In this document: positions 15,974-24,542 of the stretch, piece by piece | Numbering within the stretch: the first letter of the stretch is position 1 | Layout of the letters: each line of letters starts with the position of its first letter | Source of the DNA: Streptomyces cathayae | GTDB taxonomy: Bacteria > Actinomycetota > Actinomycetes > Streptomycetales > Streptomycetaceae | Assembly (NCBI RefSeq): GCF_029760955.1 | Contig: NZ_CP121682.1 | Span: forward strand, 2,046,001 to 2,110,000 | Direction: 5' to 3' | DNA: 64,000 bases | Made by a program: the position numbers and the translations under genes | Notes under the pieces: model-generated | Told to the model about the DNA's origin: nothing | The model's database searches: none | What the model saw: only the letters and a program-made list of their open reading frames with translations

Positions 15974-16364
15974 GGTCGCTCTCCCCCTCTGGGTGTATGC
16001 GGTGTCTCCAGCGCACTAACGCGTGAGAGGCCGGACTTGTGCCCGACCTGAGGCGGAGATTTTGCCTCACATCAAGGTCTGTTACTCAATCGACACCCAA
16101 CCGAACTCCTCACGAGTGATCGGCGTGGATGCGATGGGGACCGTACACGGTCCGAACGCGGCACTTCAAAGCCGCCTCACCGTGTACTTCCCGTGACCAG
16201 GGCTCCCGAAAACCAGGACCTTCCCGGCCTTTCGGCGAGTTCATGATCACGGAGCGTGGAGAAAGCGGGAAACGCTCCTGTGAGCGATCCCACACGGGGG
16301 CGGCGGGGGCACTCTTCGAAAATTCTGCCGAAAGCGAACGCCCTCGTGTGTCGGCGACATGATG
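15974..16364. other. Intergenic region between DUF4193 and cutS
   Basis: 391 bp without a gene. It must contain the DUF4193 promoter and any cutS terminator. Two small inverted repeats are visible: TGAGGC/GCCTCA at 16049-16069 and GGACCG/CGGTCC at 16138-16153 around TACA. The AT content rises near 16280-16340. No operator was recognised. Confidence 0.5.
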
Positions 16365-17612
16365 TCAGATCGGCAGGGTGACCCGCATCACGAGCCCACC
16401 CCCCTCGCGCGGCTGGGCGTAGATGTGCCCACCGTGCGCCCGCGCCACCGACCGGACGATGGAAAGCCCCAGCCCGACCCCCTTGTCGCTGCCCGTCCGC
16501 TCGGTGCGCAACCTCCGGAACGGCTCGAACAGATTGTCGACCTCGTACGCCGGGACCACCGGACCGGTGTTGGTCACCACCAGGACCGCCTGCCCGTGCT
16601 GGACCTGGGTGGTGACCTCCACCCATCCCTGCTCGGCCACGTTGTAGCGCACGGCGTTCTGCACCAGGTTCAGCGCGATCCGCTCCAGCAGTACTCCGTT
16701 GCCCTGGACGACCGCGGGCTTGTGGTCGCCGCGGATCTCCACGCCCTTGGCCTGCGCCTCGGCGTGCACCTGGTCGATGGCCTGGGAAGCCACCTCGGCG
16801 AGATCCACCGGCTTGCGCTCGACGATCTGGTTGTCGCTGCGGGCGAGCAGCAGCAGACCCTCGACGAGCTGTTCGCTGCGCTCGTTGGTGGCCAGCAGCG
16901 TCTTGCCGAGCTGCTGGAGCTCCACCGGCGCGTCCGGGTCGGAGAGGTGCACCTCGAGGAGTGTGCGATTGATCGCCAACGGGGTGCGCAGTTCGTGCGA
17001 GGCGTTGCCGACGAAGCGCTGCTGGGCGGTGAAGGCCCGCTGCAGCCGCTCCAGCATGTCGTCGAAGGTGTCGGCCAGCTCCTTGAGCTCGTCGTCCGGG
17101 CCGTCCAGCTCGATCCGGCGGGACAGGTCGGAGCCCGCCACCGCGCGTGCGGTGCGGGTGATCCGGCCCAGCGGCGACAGCACGCGGCCGGCCATCGCGT
17201 ACCCGAAGGCGAAGGCGATGACCGCGAGGCCGAGCAGGGCGAGGAGGGAGCGGCTGAGCAGGTTGTCCAGGGCGTGCTGGCGCTGCTCGTTGACGCACTC
17301 GTTCAGCGCCCTGTTCAGCTCGTCCGCGGGCAGCTGCGCGCTGCGCAGCTGGCAGGTGTCGCTGGACACCTGTCCGGAGAGGATCCGGAAGGGCAGGTCA
17401 CTGCCCACCTTGAGCGCGTTCGCGGCGAACAGGTAGATGATCGACAGCAGCAGGATGCCCGCGATCAGGAACATGCCGCCGTAGAGCAGGGTGAGCCGTA
17501 TCCGGATGGTGGGGCGCAGCCAGGGGAAGGGCGGCACCGGCCTGCGGGGGTCCCAGGTGGGCTTCGGAGGTGTCTGCGGGGACCCCGGAGCGGGTGCGGG
17601 GGTGGTGGCCAC
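16365..17612 (-). CDS. cutS: CutS sensor histidine kinase
   Basis: 415 residues. A Pro-rich cytoplasmic start is followed by TM1 (about residues 37-62), an extracytoplasmic sensor loop of about 70 residues, TM2 (about 118-140), a HAMP domain, HisKA with GNASHELRTPLAINRTLLEVH and HATPase with LNLVQNAVRYN, VTNTGPVV and GVGLGLSIVRSVARAHGG. The loop has only two cysteines, CQLRSAQLPADELNRALNEC, a pair reported as conserved in CutS and proposed to read disulfide or folding state outside the cell. CutS partners CutR, encoded 4 bp upstream in the same operon. CutRS is widely conserved in Streptomyces and linked to antibiotic production and secretion stress. Confidence 0.93.
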   Translation of the reverse strand: MATTPAPAPGSPQTPPKPTWDPRRPVPPFPWLRPTIRIRLTLLYGGMFLIAGILLLSIIYLFAANALKVGSDLPFRILSGQVSSDTCQLRSAQLPADELNRALNECVNEQRQHALDNLLSRSLLALLGLAVIAFAFGYAMAGRVLSPLGRITRTARAVAGSDLSRRIELDGPDDELKELADTFDDMLERLQRAFTAQQRFVGNASHELRTPLAINRTLLEVHLSDPDAPVELQQLGKTLLATNERSEQLVEGLLLLARSDNQIVERKPVDLAEVASQAIDQVHAEAQAKGVEIRGDHKPAVVQGNGVLLERIALNLVQNAVRYNVAEQGWVEVTTQVQHGQAVLVVTNTGPVVPAYEVDNLFEPFRRLRTERTGSDKGVGLGLSIVRSVARAHGGHIYAQPREGGGLVMRVTLPI

Positions 17613-17616
17613 GGGA

Positions 17617-18270
17617 TCAGATCCGGTAGCCCGAGCCGGGCACGGTCACGATGACCGGCGGCTCGCCCAGTTTGCGGCGCAGGGTCATGACGGTCACCCG
17701 CACCACGTTGGTGAACGGGTCGGTGTTCTCGTCCCAGGCCTTCTCCAGCAGTTGCTCCGCGGAGACGACGGCGCCCTCGCTGCGCATGAGCACCTCGAGG
17801 ACGGCGAACTCCTTGGGCGCGAGCTGGACCTCCTGGCCCTCGCGGAACACCTCGCGGCGGTTGGGGTCGAGCTTGATCCCGGCGCGCTCCAGGACCGGCG
17901 GGAGCGGCACGCTGGTGCGCCGCCCCAAGGCGCGCACGCGCGCGATGAGCTCGCTGAACGCGAAGGGCTTGGGCAGGTAGTCGTCGGCGCCGATCTCCAG
18001 GCCCTCGACCCGGTCGCTGACGTCACCGGAGGCCGTGAGCATCAGCACGCGCGTGGGCATCCCGAGTTCGACGATCCTGCGGCACACGTCGTCGCCGTGC
18101 ACCAGGGGGAGGTCGCGGTCGAGGACGACCACGTCGTAGTCGTTGACGCCGATGCGCTCCAGGGCTGCCGCACCGTCGTACACGACGTCGACGGCCATGG
18201 CCTCCCGGCGCAGTCCGGTGGCCACCGCATCGGCGAGCAGTTGCTCGTCCTCGACGACGAGTACGCGCAC
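17617..18270 (-). CDS. cutR: CutR response regulator (OmpR/PhoB family)
   Basis: 217 residues. Receiver with Glu7-Asp8 acidic pair, phospho-acceptor Asp51 (VVVLDRDLPLVHGDD), LTAS and LPKPFAFSELIAR. The winged helix begins near residue 125 and includes LAPKEFAVLEVLMRSEGAVVSAEQLLEKAWDE and ends NVVRVTVMTLRRKLGEPPVIVTVPGSGYRI. The initiator is GTG. It is the first gene of the cutRS pair; the 445-bp region upstream to 18715 would hold its promoter. Regulon members cannot be read from this window. Confidence 0.94.
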   Translation of the reverse strand: MRVLVVEDEQLLADAVATGLRREAMAVDVVYDGAAALERIGVNDYDVVVLDRDLPLVHGDDVCRRIVELGMPTRVLMLTASGDVSDRVEGLEIGADDYLPKPFAFSELIARVRALGRRTSVPLPPVLERAGIKLDPNRREVFREGQEVQLAPKEFAVLEVLMRSEGAVVSAEQLLEKAWDENTDPFTNVVRVTVMTLRRKLGEPPVIVTVPGSGYRI

Positions 18271-18715
18271 GTCGCTGGTCCTTCCTCAAGTCCCGCCGGG
18301 CAGCGCTCCGGAGCGCACGCGGGCAGGGTACGGGTGGGTGTGTTGCCTCCATCCTGCCCTTTTCGGCCATAAGTCGGCTGTAAGGCGGGGGCGCGACCGG
18401 GAACGGACGGTGGCGCGGGGGCACAGGACGGGGGAACGTCCGGACGAACAGCATGGAAATACGAGATTTTCTCGTGCGGCGAGGTTTCCCCGGAAGGGAG
18501 CCTGGGGAGGACGGGTGTACATCCCGCGATCACGCTCTGCTTGCACCGTGCCACACCGTGGTGCGCATCAGTCCGTTTCCCGCAGGGCGGACCGGGTGTC
18601 CGACGCCGCAGCCCCAGGCCGAGCGGCGCCGGTCATCCACCGCAGACGTGATCGTCCCTTTCGAACGGCACGCCGCCGTGCCGTCGACCCACGACCCAGG
18701 ACGAGGGGGCGCAGC
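18271..18715. other. Divergent intergenic region, cutRS / 57-aa gene
   Basis: 445 bp carrying the divergent control regions of cutRS and the small gene at 18716. Open frames across it (for example toward 18143) are arginine-rich shadows. I see no strong hairpin and no recognisable operator. Confidence 0.5.
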
Positions 18716-18889
18716 ATGGACGCTTTCACCGCAGGACTTCTGCAGCGCATAAGGACGACCGAGTCCGATCTGTCCCGGGCCCGCGACGAGGGTGACGACT
18801 TCCTCGTCGAGGTGGAGCAGGGCGAGCTCGACGACCTGCGCCGGCTCGCCGCCGAGCACGGTGTGCAGGTCGGCGCGTCCTGCGCCTGA
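18716..18889 (+). CDS. 57-aa conserved small protein
   Basis: Starts at ATG 18716 behind GAGGGGG and ends at TGA 18887-18889. The peptide is mostly helical and acidic: DAFTAGLLQRIRTTESDL, then ARDEGDDFLVEVEQGELDDLRRLAAEHGV, ending in Cys-Ala. It has no membrane segment. A protein of this type is found next to cutRS in other streptomycetes. The helices look amphipathic and could mediate a protein contact. Function unknown. Confidence 0.75.
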   Translation: MDAFTAGLLQRIRTTESDLSRARDEGDDFLVEVEQGELDDLRRLAAEHGVQVGASCA

Positions 18890-18941
18890 TCAGCCCGATC
18901 GCGTCGGTAGCGGCGCGTCGGTACCTGCGCATGAGTGCGTT

Positions 18942-18982
18942 CGAAGCGGGCCCCGGCGAATCCAGCGCCGGGGCCCGCTTCG
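18942..18982. terminator. Hairpin terminator, 17-bp stem
   Basis: Bases 18942-18958 pair exactly with 18966-18982, leaving a 7-base loop. It lies between the convergent 57-aa gene and the inositol-monophosphatase-family gene and can serve both strands. Confidence 0.88.
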
Positions 18983-19016
18983 TCGTCTTCGGCGGGTCTC
19001 CCCGGCCGTCCGTCCG

Positions 19017-19832
19017 TCAGTCGTGCCAGGCGCCGAAGTCCTCCAGCAGCCGCTGGAGGGGCTCGAAGACGCCCGGGGTGGCCGCGACCGCGAGATCCCA
19101 CGAGGGGCGCTCACCGGGCCGTCCACCGGTCAGCGCGCCCGCCTCCCGGGCGATCAGGTCGCCCGCCGCCAGGTCCCAGGGGTGCAGTCCGCGCTCGTAG
19201 TAGCCGTCGAGGCGGCCGCAGGCGAGGTCGCAGAGGTCGACCGCGGCCGAGCCGCCCCGCCGGATGTCCCGCAGGAGCGGGATCAGCCGCTGCGCGACAC
19301 CGGCCTGCCGGGTGCGGACCTCGGTGACGTAGTTGAAGCCGGTCGAGACCAGGGCCTGGTCGAGGGGCGGCGCGGGGCGGCAGGTCAGCGTGCGCTCGCC
19401 CTCCCAGGCACCGGTGGCACGGGCGCCGCCGCCGCGGACGGCGTGGTACGTCTCCCCGCGCATCGGGGCCTCGACCACCCCGACCACGGTCTCGCCGTCC
19501 TGCTCGGCGGCGATGGAGACGGCCCAGGTGGGCAGCCCGTACAGGTAGTTGACCGTCCCGTCGAGCGGGTCGATCACCCAGCGGACGCCACTGGTGCCTT
19601 CGGTCGTGCCGCCCTCCTCGCCGAGGACGCCGTCGTCCGGCCGGTGCTCGGCGATCAGCCCGGTGATCAGCTTCTCGGCCGCGATGTCCATCTCGGTGAC
19701 GACGTCGATCGGGCTGGACTTGGTCGCGGCGACCTCCAGGTCGGCCGGCCGGCCGTCCCGCAGCAGCTCGCCCGCGCGCCGCGCCGCCTCGCGGGCCAGC
19801 TCCAGCAGTTCCGCGTGCAGGGGGTCGGTCAC
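19017..19832 (-). CDS. Inositol monophosphatase family protein (SuhB/CysQ-like)
   Basis: 271 residues. The metal-binding motifs of the FIG superfamily are all present: GEEGG (Glu for metal 1), WVIDPLDGTVNYLYGLP (DPxDGT) and the second-half HPWDLAAGDLIAREAGA. It is expected to dephosphorylate a small phosphomonoester such as inositol-1-phosphate, histidinol phosphate or PAP; the exact substrate cannot be told. The GTG at 19832 has GAGGAG 5 nt upstream; a GTG at 19844 overlapping the ferrochelatase stop by 4 bp is an equally possible start. Mycobacterial suhB (Rv2701c) occupies the same relative position, near sigA. Confidence 0.87.
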   Translation of the reverse strand: MTDPLHAELLELAREAARRAGELLRDGRPADLEVAATKSSPIDVVTEMDIAAEKLITGLIAEHRPDDGVLGEEGGTTEGTSGVRWVIDPLDGTVNYLYGLPTWAVSIAAEQDGETVVGVVEAPMRGETYHAVRGGGARATGAWEGERTLTCRPAPPLDQALVSTGFNYVTEVRTRQAGVAQRLIPLLRDIRRGGSAAVDLCDLACGRLDGYYERGLHPWDLAAGDLIAREAGALTGGRPGERPSWDLAVAATPGVFEPLQRLLEDFGAWHD

Positions 19833-19840
19833 GGGGCTCC

Positions 19841-20971
19841 TCACGCGTAGGGGCTGTCGGCGCCCGCGGCGGCGGGGCGCGCGGCGCGGGCCGGGCAGCA
19901 GCCCACCGGGCAGAGGTTGTGGCTCGGGCCCAGGGCGCCCAGGGCGCAGGGGGTCACGTCCTCCTGGCCGCGCTCGGTGGCCGCGCGCTCCACGATCAGG
20001 TCGCGGATCGCGGCGGCGAACCGCGGGTCGGCGCCCACGGTCGCCGAGCGGCGCACCGGCAGTCCCAGCTCCCCCGCCTTGGCCGCGGCCTCGGTGTCGA
20101 GGTCGTAGATGACCTCCATGTGGTCGGAGACGAAGCCGATGGGGGCCATGACCACCGCCGGGGCCCCGGCCGCGTGCCGCTCCTCGAGGTGGTCGCAGAT
20201 GTCGGGCTCCAGCCAGGGGATGTGCGGGGCGCCGGAGCGGGACTGGTAGACGAGCTGCCAGGGGTGGTCCACACCGGTGCGCTCCCGTACGGCGTCGGCG
20301 ATCAGCCGGGCCACGTCCAGGTGCTGCCGTACGTACGCGCCGCCGTCGCCGTGCTCCTCGACGGGGCCGGAGGTGTCGGCGGAGGCGGTGGGGATCGAGT
20401 GGGTGCAGAAGGCGATGTGCGCGCCGTCACGCACCTCCTCGGGCAGCTCGGCGAGCGAGCGGACGACCCCGTCGATCATGGGGTCCAGGAAGCCGGGGTG
20501 GTTGAAGTAGTGCCGCAGCTTGTCGACCTCGGGCAGCTCCAGGCCCTCGGCCGCCAGCGTCTCCAGGGCCTCGGCGAGGTTCTCGCGGTACTGGCGGCAG
20601 CCGGAGTAGGAGGCGTAGGCGCTGGTCGCCAGGACGACGATGCGGCGGCGGCCGTCGCGGATCATCTCGCGCAGGGTGTCGGTGAGATACGGCGCCCAGT
20701 TGCGGTTGCCCCAGTAGACCGGCAGGTTCAGTCCGTGGTCGGCGAAGTCCTTGCGCAGCGCGTCCAGCAGGGCGCGGTTCTGTTCGTTGATGGGGCTGAC
20801 CCCGCCGAACAGGAAGTAGTGCTCCCCGACTTCCTTCAGGCGTTCCTTGGGGATGCCGCGCCCGCGTGTCACGTTCTCCAGGAACGGGACCACGTCGTCC
20901 GGGCCTTCGGGGCCTCCGAAGGAGAGCAGCAGCAGGGCGTCGTAGGGGGTGGCATCGAGCTCGTCAGGCAT
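19841..20971 (-). CDS. hemH: Ferrochelatase (coproporphyrin-type expected)
   Basis: 376 residues; inserts iron into the porphyrin ring. It begins with the usual [33 protein letters not shown] and [14 protein letters not shown] contain the conserved active-site residues (His and Ser of the THSIP motif), and the second half has [23 protein letters not shown]. The C-terminus has a cysteine cluster, [18 protein letters not shown], that matches the [2Fe-2S] ligands of actinobacterial ferrochelatases. In Actinobacteria the enzyme normally acts on coproporphyrin III (CpfC). A candidate DmdR iron box lies 74 bp upstream of its start. Confidence 0.95.
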   Translation of the reverse strand: MPDELDATPYDALLLLSFGGPEGPDDVVPFLENVTRGRGIPKERLKEVGEHYFLFGGVSPINEQNRALLDALRKDFADHGLNLPVYWGNRNWAPYLTDTLREMIRDGRRRIVVLATSAYASYSGCRQYRENLAEALETLAAEGLELPEVDKLRHYFNHPGFLDPMIDGVVRSLAELPEEVRDGAHIAFCTHSIPTASADTSGPVEEHGDGGAYVRQHLDVARLIADAVRERTGVDHPWQLVYQSRSGAPHIPWLEPDICDHLEERHAAGAPAVVMAPIGFVSDHMEVIYDLDTEAAAKAGELGLPVRRSATVGADPRFAAAIRDLIVERAATERGQEDVTPCALGALGPSHNLCPVGCCPARAARPAAAGADSPYA

Positions 20972-21044
20972 GCCTTGATCCTGCCATCAGACACCGACAG
21001 CCGGACAACGGCGGGGGCCGACCGGACCACGGGCGGCGCAGGGG

Positions 21045-21063
21045 ATACATTAGGGTCACCTAA
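21045..21063. promoter_or_regulatory. Candidate DmdR1/DtxR iron box between hemH and the MFS gene
   Basis: ATACATTAGGGTCACCTAA matches the 19-bp consensus TTAGGTTAGGCTAACCTAA at 14 positions, with an intact TTAGG...CCTAA core. It lies in the divergent gap between the ferrochelatase start (20971) and the MFS transporter start (21160), so one bound repressor could control either or both. Confidence 0.5.
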
Positions 21064-21159
21064 CCAGTAAGCTGTATCCACTGCGGTCGCACCTTACTGG
21101 GAGTCCGGTCTCCCGCGGTTCTCTCGCGGTCGTCCCTTGCTGAGACTTTCGGAGACCCC

Positions 21160-22419
21160 GTGCCCCGTCCCTACATCGCCCTGTTCGCGGCTCCCGGCAG
21201 CAAGAGCTTCTCGGCCGCGGGGTTCCTCGGCCGGATGCCGCTGTCCATGATGGGCATCGGCGTGGTCACGATGATCTCCCAGCTGACCGGGCGGTACGGC
21301 CTGGCCGGCGCCCTGGCGGCCACCATCGCCATGGCCGCCGCGGTGGCCGGCCCCCAGGTCTCCCGTCTGGTGGACCAGTACGGGCAGCGGCGGATCCTGC
21401 GCCCGGCGACGCTGGTCTCCCTCGCCGCGGCGGCGCTGCTGTTGTTCGCCGCGCACTACGGCTGGCCGGACTGGGTGCTCTTCGTCGCCTGCGTCGGCAT
21501 CGGCTGCGTGCCGAGCCTCGGCGCGATGGTCCGGGCCCGCTGGGCCGAGCTGTACCGGGGCACCCCGCAGCTGCACACCGCGTACTCCTTCGAGTCCGTG
21601 GTGGACGAGCTCTGCTTCATCTTCGGGCCGATCGTCTCCATCGGGCTCTCCACCGCCTGGTTCCCGGAGGCCGGTCCGCTGCTCGCGGCCTGCTTCCTGG
21701 CGGTCGGCGTCTTCTGGCTGACGGCACAGCGGGCCACCGAGCCCGCCCCGCACCCGCGCGAACGCAAGGGCGCCGGCCGCGGGTCGGCGTCCGGCGGCAC
21801 GGCGCTGCGCTCCGCGGGGCTGCGGGTCCTGGTGGCCACGTTCGCGGCGACCGGGGCGATCTTCGGTGGCGTGGACGTGGTCACCGTGGCCTTCGCGGAG
21901 GAGCGCGGGCACAAGGCCGCCGCCAGTGTGGTGCTCGCCGTGTACGCGCTGGGCTCCTGCACGGCGGCGGTCGTGTTCGGGCTGATGCGCTTCGCCGGAG
22001 CGCCCGAGCGCCGCTGGCTGCTGGGCGTGTGCGCCATGGCCGTGAGTATGATCCCCCTCCTACTGGTCGGGAACCTGCCGTTTCTGACCGTGGCGCTGTT
22101 CGTTGCGGGTCTGTCCATCGCTCCCACGATGATCACGACGATGTCCCTCATCGAAGAGCACGTACCACGCGCACAGCTCACCGAGGGCATGACCTGGGTG
22201 AGCACCGGGCTTGCGGTCGGGGTCGCGCTCGGCTCCGCCGCGTCCGGCTGGGTGATCGACGCGGCCGGGGCGCGTGCCGGGTACGGGGTTCCGGCGGTGG
22301 CCGGAGCCGTCGCGGTCGTGGTCGGTTTCCTCGGGTACCGCCGGCTCGAGCGGCCGGCTCCGGGTCGGGGAGGCTCCGTTGGGCAGCACGGCGAGCACGA
22401 GGAACGGAACATGGCGTAA
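21160..22419 (+). CDS. MFS transporter, 12-span
   Basis: 419 residues starting at GTG 21160 with GGAG 5 nt upstream. About 12 hydrophobic spans in two halves, joined by a hydrophilic loop (PHPRERKGAGRGSASGGTALRS) near residue 200. The first half has the Leu-Val-Asp-Gln-Tyr-Gly-Gln-Arg-Arg loop typical of MFS, and the second half MSLIEEHVPRAQLTEGMTWVSTGLAVGVALGSAASG, the stretch shared with a large set of streptomycete exporters. The substrate is unknown. Its 3' end overlaps the start of the oxidase gene by 41 bp, so the two are likely co-transcribed, and an iron box lies upstream. Confidence 0.85.
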   Translation: MPRPYIALFAAPGSKSFSAAGFLGRMPLSMMGIGVVTMISQLTGRYGLAGALAATIAMAAAVAGPQVSRLVDQYGQRRILRPATLVSLAAAALLLFAAHYGWPDWVLFVACVGIGCVPSLGAMVRARWAELYRGTPQLHTAYSFESVVDELCFIFGPIVSIGLSTAWFPEAGPLLAACFLAVGVFWLTAQRATEPAPHPRERKGAGRGSASGGTALRSAGLRVLVATFAATGAIFGGVDVVTVAFAEERGHKAAASVVLAVYALGSCTAAVVFGLMRFAGAPERRWLLGVCAMAVSMIPLLLVGNLPFLTVALFVAGLSIAPTMITTMSLIEEHVPRAQLTEGMTWVSTGLAVGVALGSAASGWVIDAAGARAGYGVPAVAGAVAVVVGFLGYRRLERPAPGRGGSVGQHGEHEERNMA

Positions 22420-23698
22420 CTGGGGAGGCACCGTCCTCGCCCGCCCCGCGCGGGAGGTCGCGCCGGCCTCCGTCGAGGAACTGGCATCGGCCGTACGCCG
22501 TGCCGCCGAGGACGGCCTCCCGGTGAAGGCGGTCGGCACCGGGCACTCCTTCACTTCCATAGCCGCCACCGACGGCGTGCAGATCCGCCCCCACCTGCTG
22601 ACGGGGATACGCGACGTCGACCGGGCGGCGGGCACCGTCACGGTGGAGGCCGGCACCCCGCTCGAGCGGCTCAACACCGCTCTCGCGCGGGAGGGGCTGT
22701 CACTCACCAACATGGGCGACATCATGGAGCAGACCGTCGCCGGGGCCACCAGCACCGGCACCCACGGCACCGGCCGTGACTCGGCCTCCGTCGCCGCGCA
22801 GATCCGGGGCCTGGAACTGGTCACCGCCGACGGCTCGGTGCTGACCTGCTCCGAGAAGGAGAATCCCGAGGTCTTCGCGGCCGCCCGGATCGGTCTCGGC
22901 GCCCTCGGCATCGTCTCCGCGATCACCTTCGCCGTCGAACCGGTCTTCCTGCTGACGGCCCGCGAGGAACCGATGCCCCTCGACCGCGTCCTCGCCGAGT
23001 TCGACGCGCTGCACGCCGAGAACGAGCACTTCGAGTTCTACTGGTTCCCCCACACCGGCAACACCAACACCAAGCGGAACAACCGCAGCGCGGGCCCGGA
23101 ACGGCCGGTGCACCCCGTCAGGGGCTGGTTCGAGGACGAGTTCCTCTCCAACGGCGTCTTCCAGGCGGCCAACTGGGTCGGCCGCGCGGCACCCGCGACC
23201 GTCCCCGCCCTCGCGCGGGTCTCCAGCAGGGCCCTGTCCGCGCGGACCTACACCGACATCCCGTACAAGGTGTTCACCTCGCCGCGCCGGGTGCGCTTCG
23301 TGGAAATGGAGTACGCGGTGCCGCGCGAGGCCCTGGTGGACACGCTGCGCGAGCTGAAGGCCATGGTCGACCGTTCACCCCTCCGGGTCAGTTTCCCCGT
23401 CGAGGTGCGTACGGCCCCGGCCGACGACATCACCCTGTCCACGGCCTCCGGCCGCGACACCGCGTACATCGCGGTCCACATGTTCCGGGGCACCCCCTAT
23501 CAGGGGTACTTCACGGCGGCGGAACGCATCTTCACCGCCCACGAGGGGCGGCCCCACTGGGGGAAGATCAACACGCGGGACGCCGATTACCTCTCCCGGG
23601 TGTATCCGCGTTTCGCCGAGTTCACGGCGCTGCGGGACCGCCTTGATCCTGAACGCCGCTTCCGGAACGACTATCTGCGGAGGGTCCTGGGGTCGTAG
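22379..23698 (+). CDS. FAD-linked sugar-lactone oxidase (D-arabinono-1,4-lactone oxidase family)
   Basis: 439 residues. The TTG at 22379 is chosen because GGGGAGG lies 6 nt upstream and family proteins begin shortly before WRNWGGTVLARP. The vanillyl-alcohol-oxidase-type FAD domain includes VGTGHSFTSIAATDG and GATSTGTHGTGRDSASVAAQ; the C-terminal ALO domain has FEFYWFPHTG and the closing LDPERRFRNDYLRRVLG, diagnostic for L-gulonolactone/arabinonolactone oxidases. It oxidises a sugar lactone or related polyol with oxygen. Its last 77 bases overlap the 3' end of the opposite-strand gene. Confidence 0.88.
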   Translation: MGSTASTRNGTWRNWGGTVLARPAREVAPASVEELASAVRRAAEDGLPVKAVGTGHSFTSIAATDGVQIRPHLLTGIRDVDRAAGTVTVEAGTPLERLNTALAREGLSLTNMGDIMEQTVAGATSTGTHGTGRDSASVAAQIRGLELVTADGSVLTCSEKENPEVFAAARIGLGALGIVSAITFAVEPVFLLTAREEPMPLDRVLAEFDALHAENEHFEFYWFPHTGNTNTKRNNRSAGPERPVHPVRGWFEDEFLSNGVFQAANWVGRAAPATVPALARVSSRALSARTYTDIPYKVFTSPRRVRFVEMEYAVPREALVDTLRELKAMVDRSPLRVSFPVEVRTAPADDITLSTASGRDTAYIAVHMFRGTPYQGYFTAAERIFTAHEGRPHWGKINTRDADYLSRVYPRFAEFTALRDRLDPERRFRNDYLRRVLGS

Positions 23699-24542
23699 CG
23701 GACACCTCCGGTTCCGGGCTCACGGGGGCGCCGGTGTCCTGGTTCCCGGTGCCGTCCGGGGTGCCCGCCGACGCGTCGTCGCCGTCCGGTGTGCCGCTGC
23801 CGGAGCCGGTGGCGGCGCCTCCGTCCTGAGGCGTCGCGGAGGGCGCGGGCGCCGGCCCGTCCCCTCCGGATTCCTCAAAACCGTCCGAGGTGCCGGGGTC
23901 GTTCGAGGTCCCGGAGTCGTCGGGGTCACCGGAGTACGGGTCGTCCGAACCCCCGGAGTCCCCGGAATCCCCGGAATCCCCGGAGTCGGACGCGTGCTGC
24001 CCGGTGACGGCGTTGCCGATGGTGGTGCTGGGCGTACCGCTGAGGCTCTGGCCCGAAAGGAGTTCGTAGGTGGTGATTCCGGCCATCGTGATCCCGAACA
24101 CCAGCGCGGCCGCGCCCAGCATCCGCTTCCCGTTCCACCGCACTCCCCTGGCCCGGCCCCGGTACACGGTGCCCTCGGTGAACTCGCCGGGCGCGGGTAC
24201 GGTCCGCCGCCCGGCCGCTGCGGCGACCGGGCGGCCGGTCCCCACGGCGGCCCCGCGGAACTGCTCGCCGGTGCGCTTGAAGAAGTGCTGGAAGAACGTT
24301 CCGCCGCAGGTGGCGACGATGCTCATGACTCCGGCGCCGATGATCGTCCCGTAGACGCCGAAGGAGGAGGCGAGTTGGGCGCCCAGCACCGCGGCCACCG
24401 CGCTGCCCGCGACCTGCGGCACGCTCAGGTCGCTCCGGGGGCTCTTCGCCTCCCCCGCGGCACCGACCTCCCCGGTGACACCCGGCTCACTCGCGACCTC
24501 CGGCCTTTCACGCATCCTCGGACCTTGTCCGCCTTCCCGCAC
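23622..24542 (-). CDS. Membrane-anchored Ser/Asp/Gly-rich protein, unassigned
   Basis: 306 residues. N-terminal polar region, then a hydrophobic segment near residues 45-80 (SAVAAVLGAQLASSFGVYGTIIGAGVMSIVATCGGTFF), a basic linker, a second span (MLGAAALVFGITMAGITTYELLSG) and a long low-complexity tail of Gly, Asp, Ser, Thr and Pro that is expected outside the membrane. The tail contains GDSGDSGDSGG encoded by four 9-bp repeats. The start could be GTG 24542 or ATG 24515. The last 77 bp overlap the oxidase gene on the other strand, whose C-terminus is well conserved, so this tail may be recently extended. Function unknown. Confidence 0.6.
   Translation of the reverse strand: MREGGQGPRMRERPEVASEPGVTGEVGAAGEAKSPRSDLSVPQVAGSAVAAVLGAQLASSFGVYGTIIGAGVMSIVATCGGTFFQHFFKRTGEQFRGAAVGTGRPVAAAAGRRTVPAPGEFTEGTVYRGRARGVRWNGKRMLGAAALVFGITMAGITTYELLSGQSLSGTPSTTIGNAVTGQHASDSGDSGDSGDSGGSDDPYSGDPDDSGTSNDPGTSDGFEESGGDGPAPAPSATPQDGGAATGSGSGTPDGDDASAGTPDGTGNQDTGAPVSPEPEVSATTPGPSADSRSGSGVQDQGGPAAP
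23952..23987. repeat. Four 9-bp tandem repeats
   Basis: CCCGGAGTC, CCCGGAATC, CCCGGAATC, CCCGGAGTC in a row. On the minus strand they encode Gly-Asp-Ser units of the low-complexity tail of the membrane protein at 23622-24542. Variation in copy number between strains would be expected. Confidence 0.8.
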
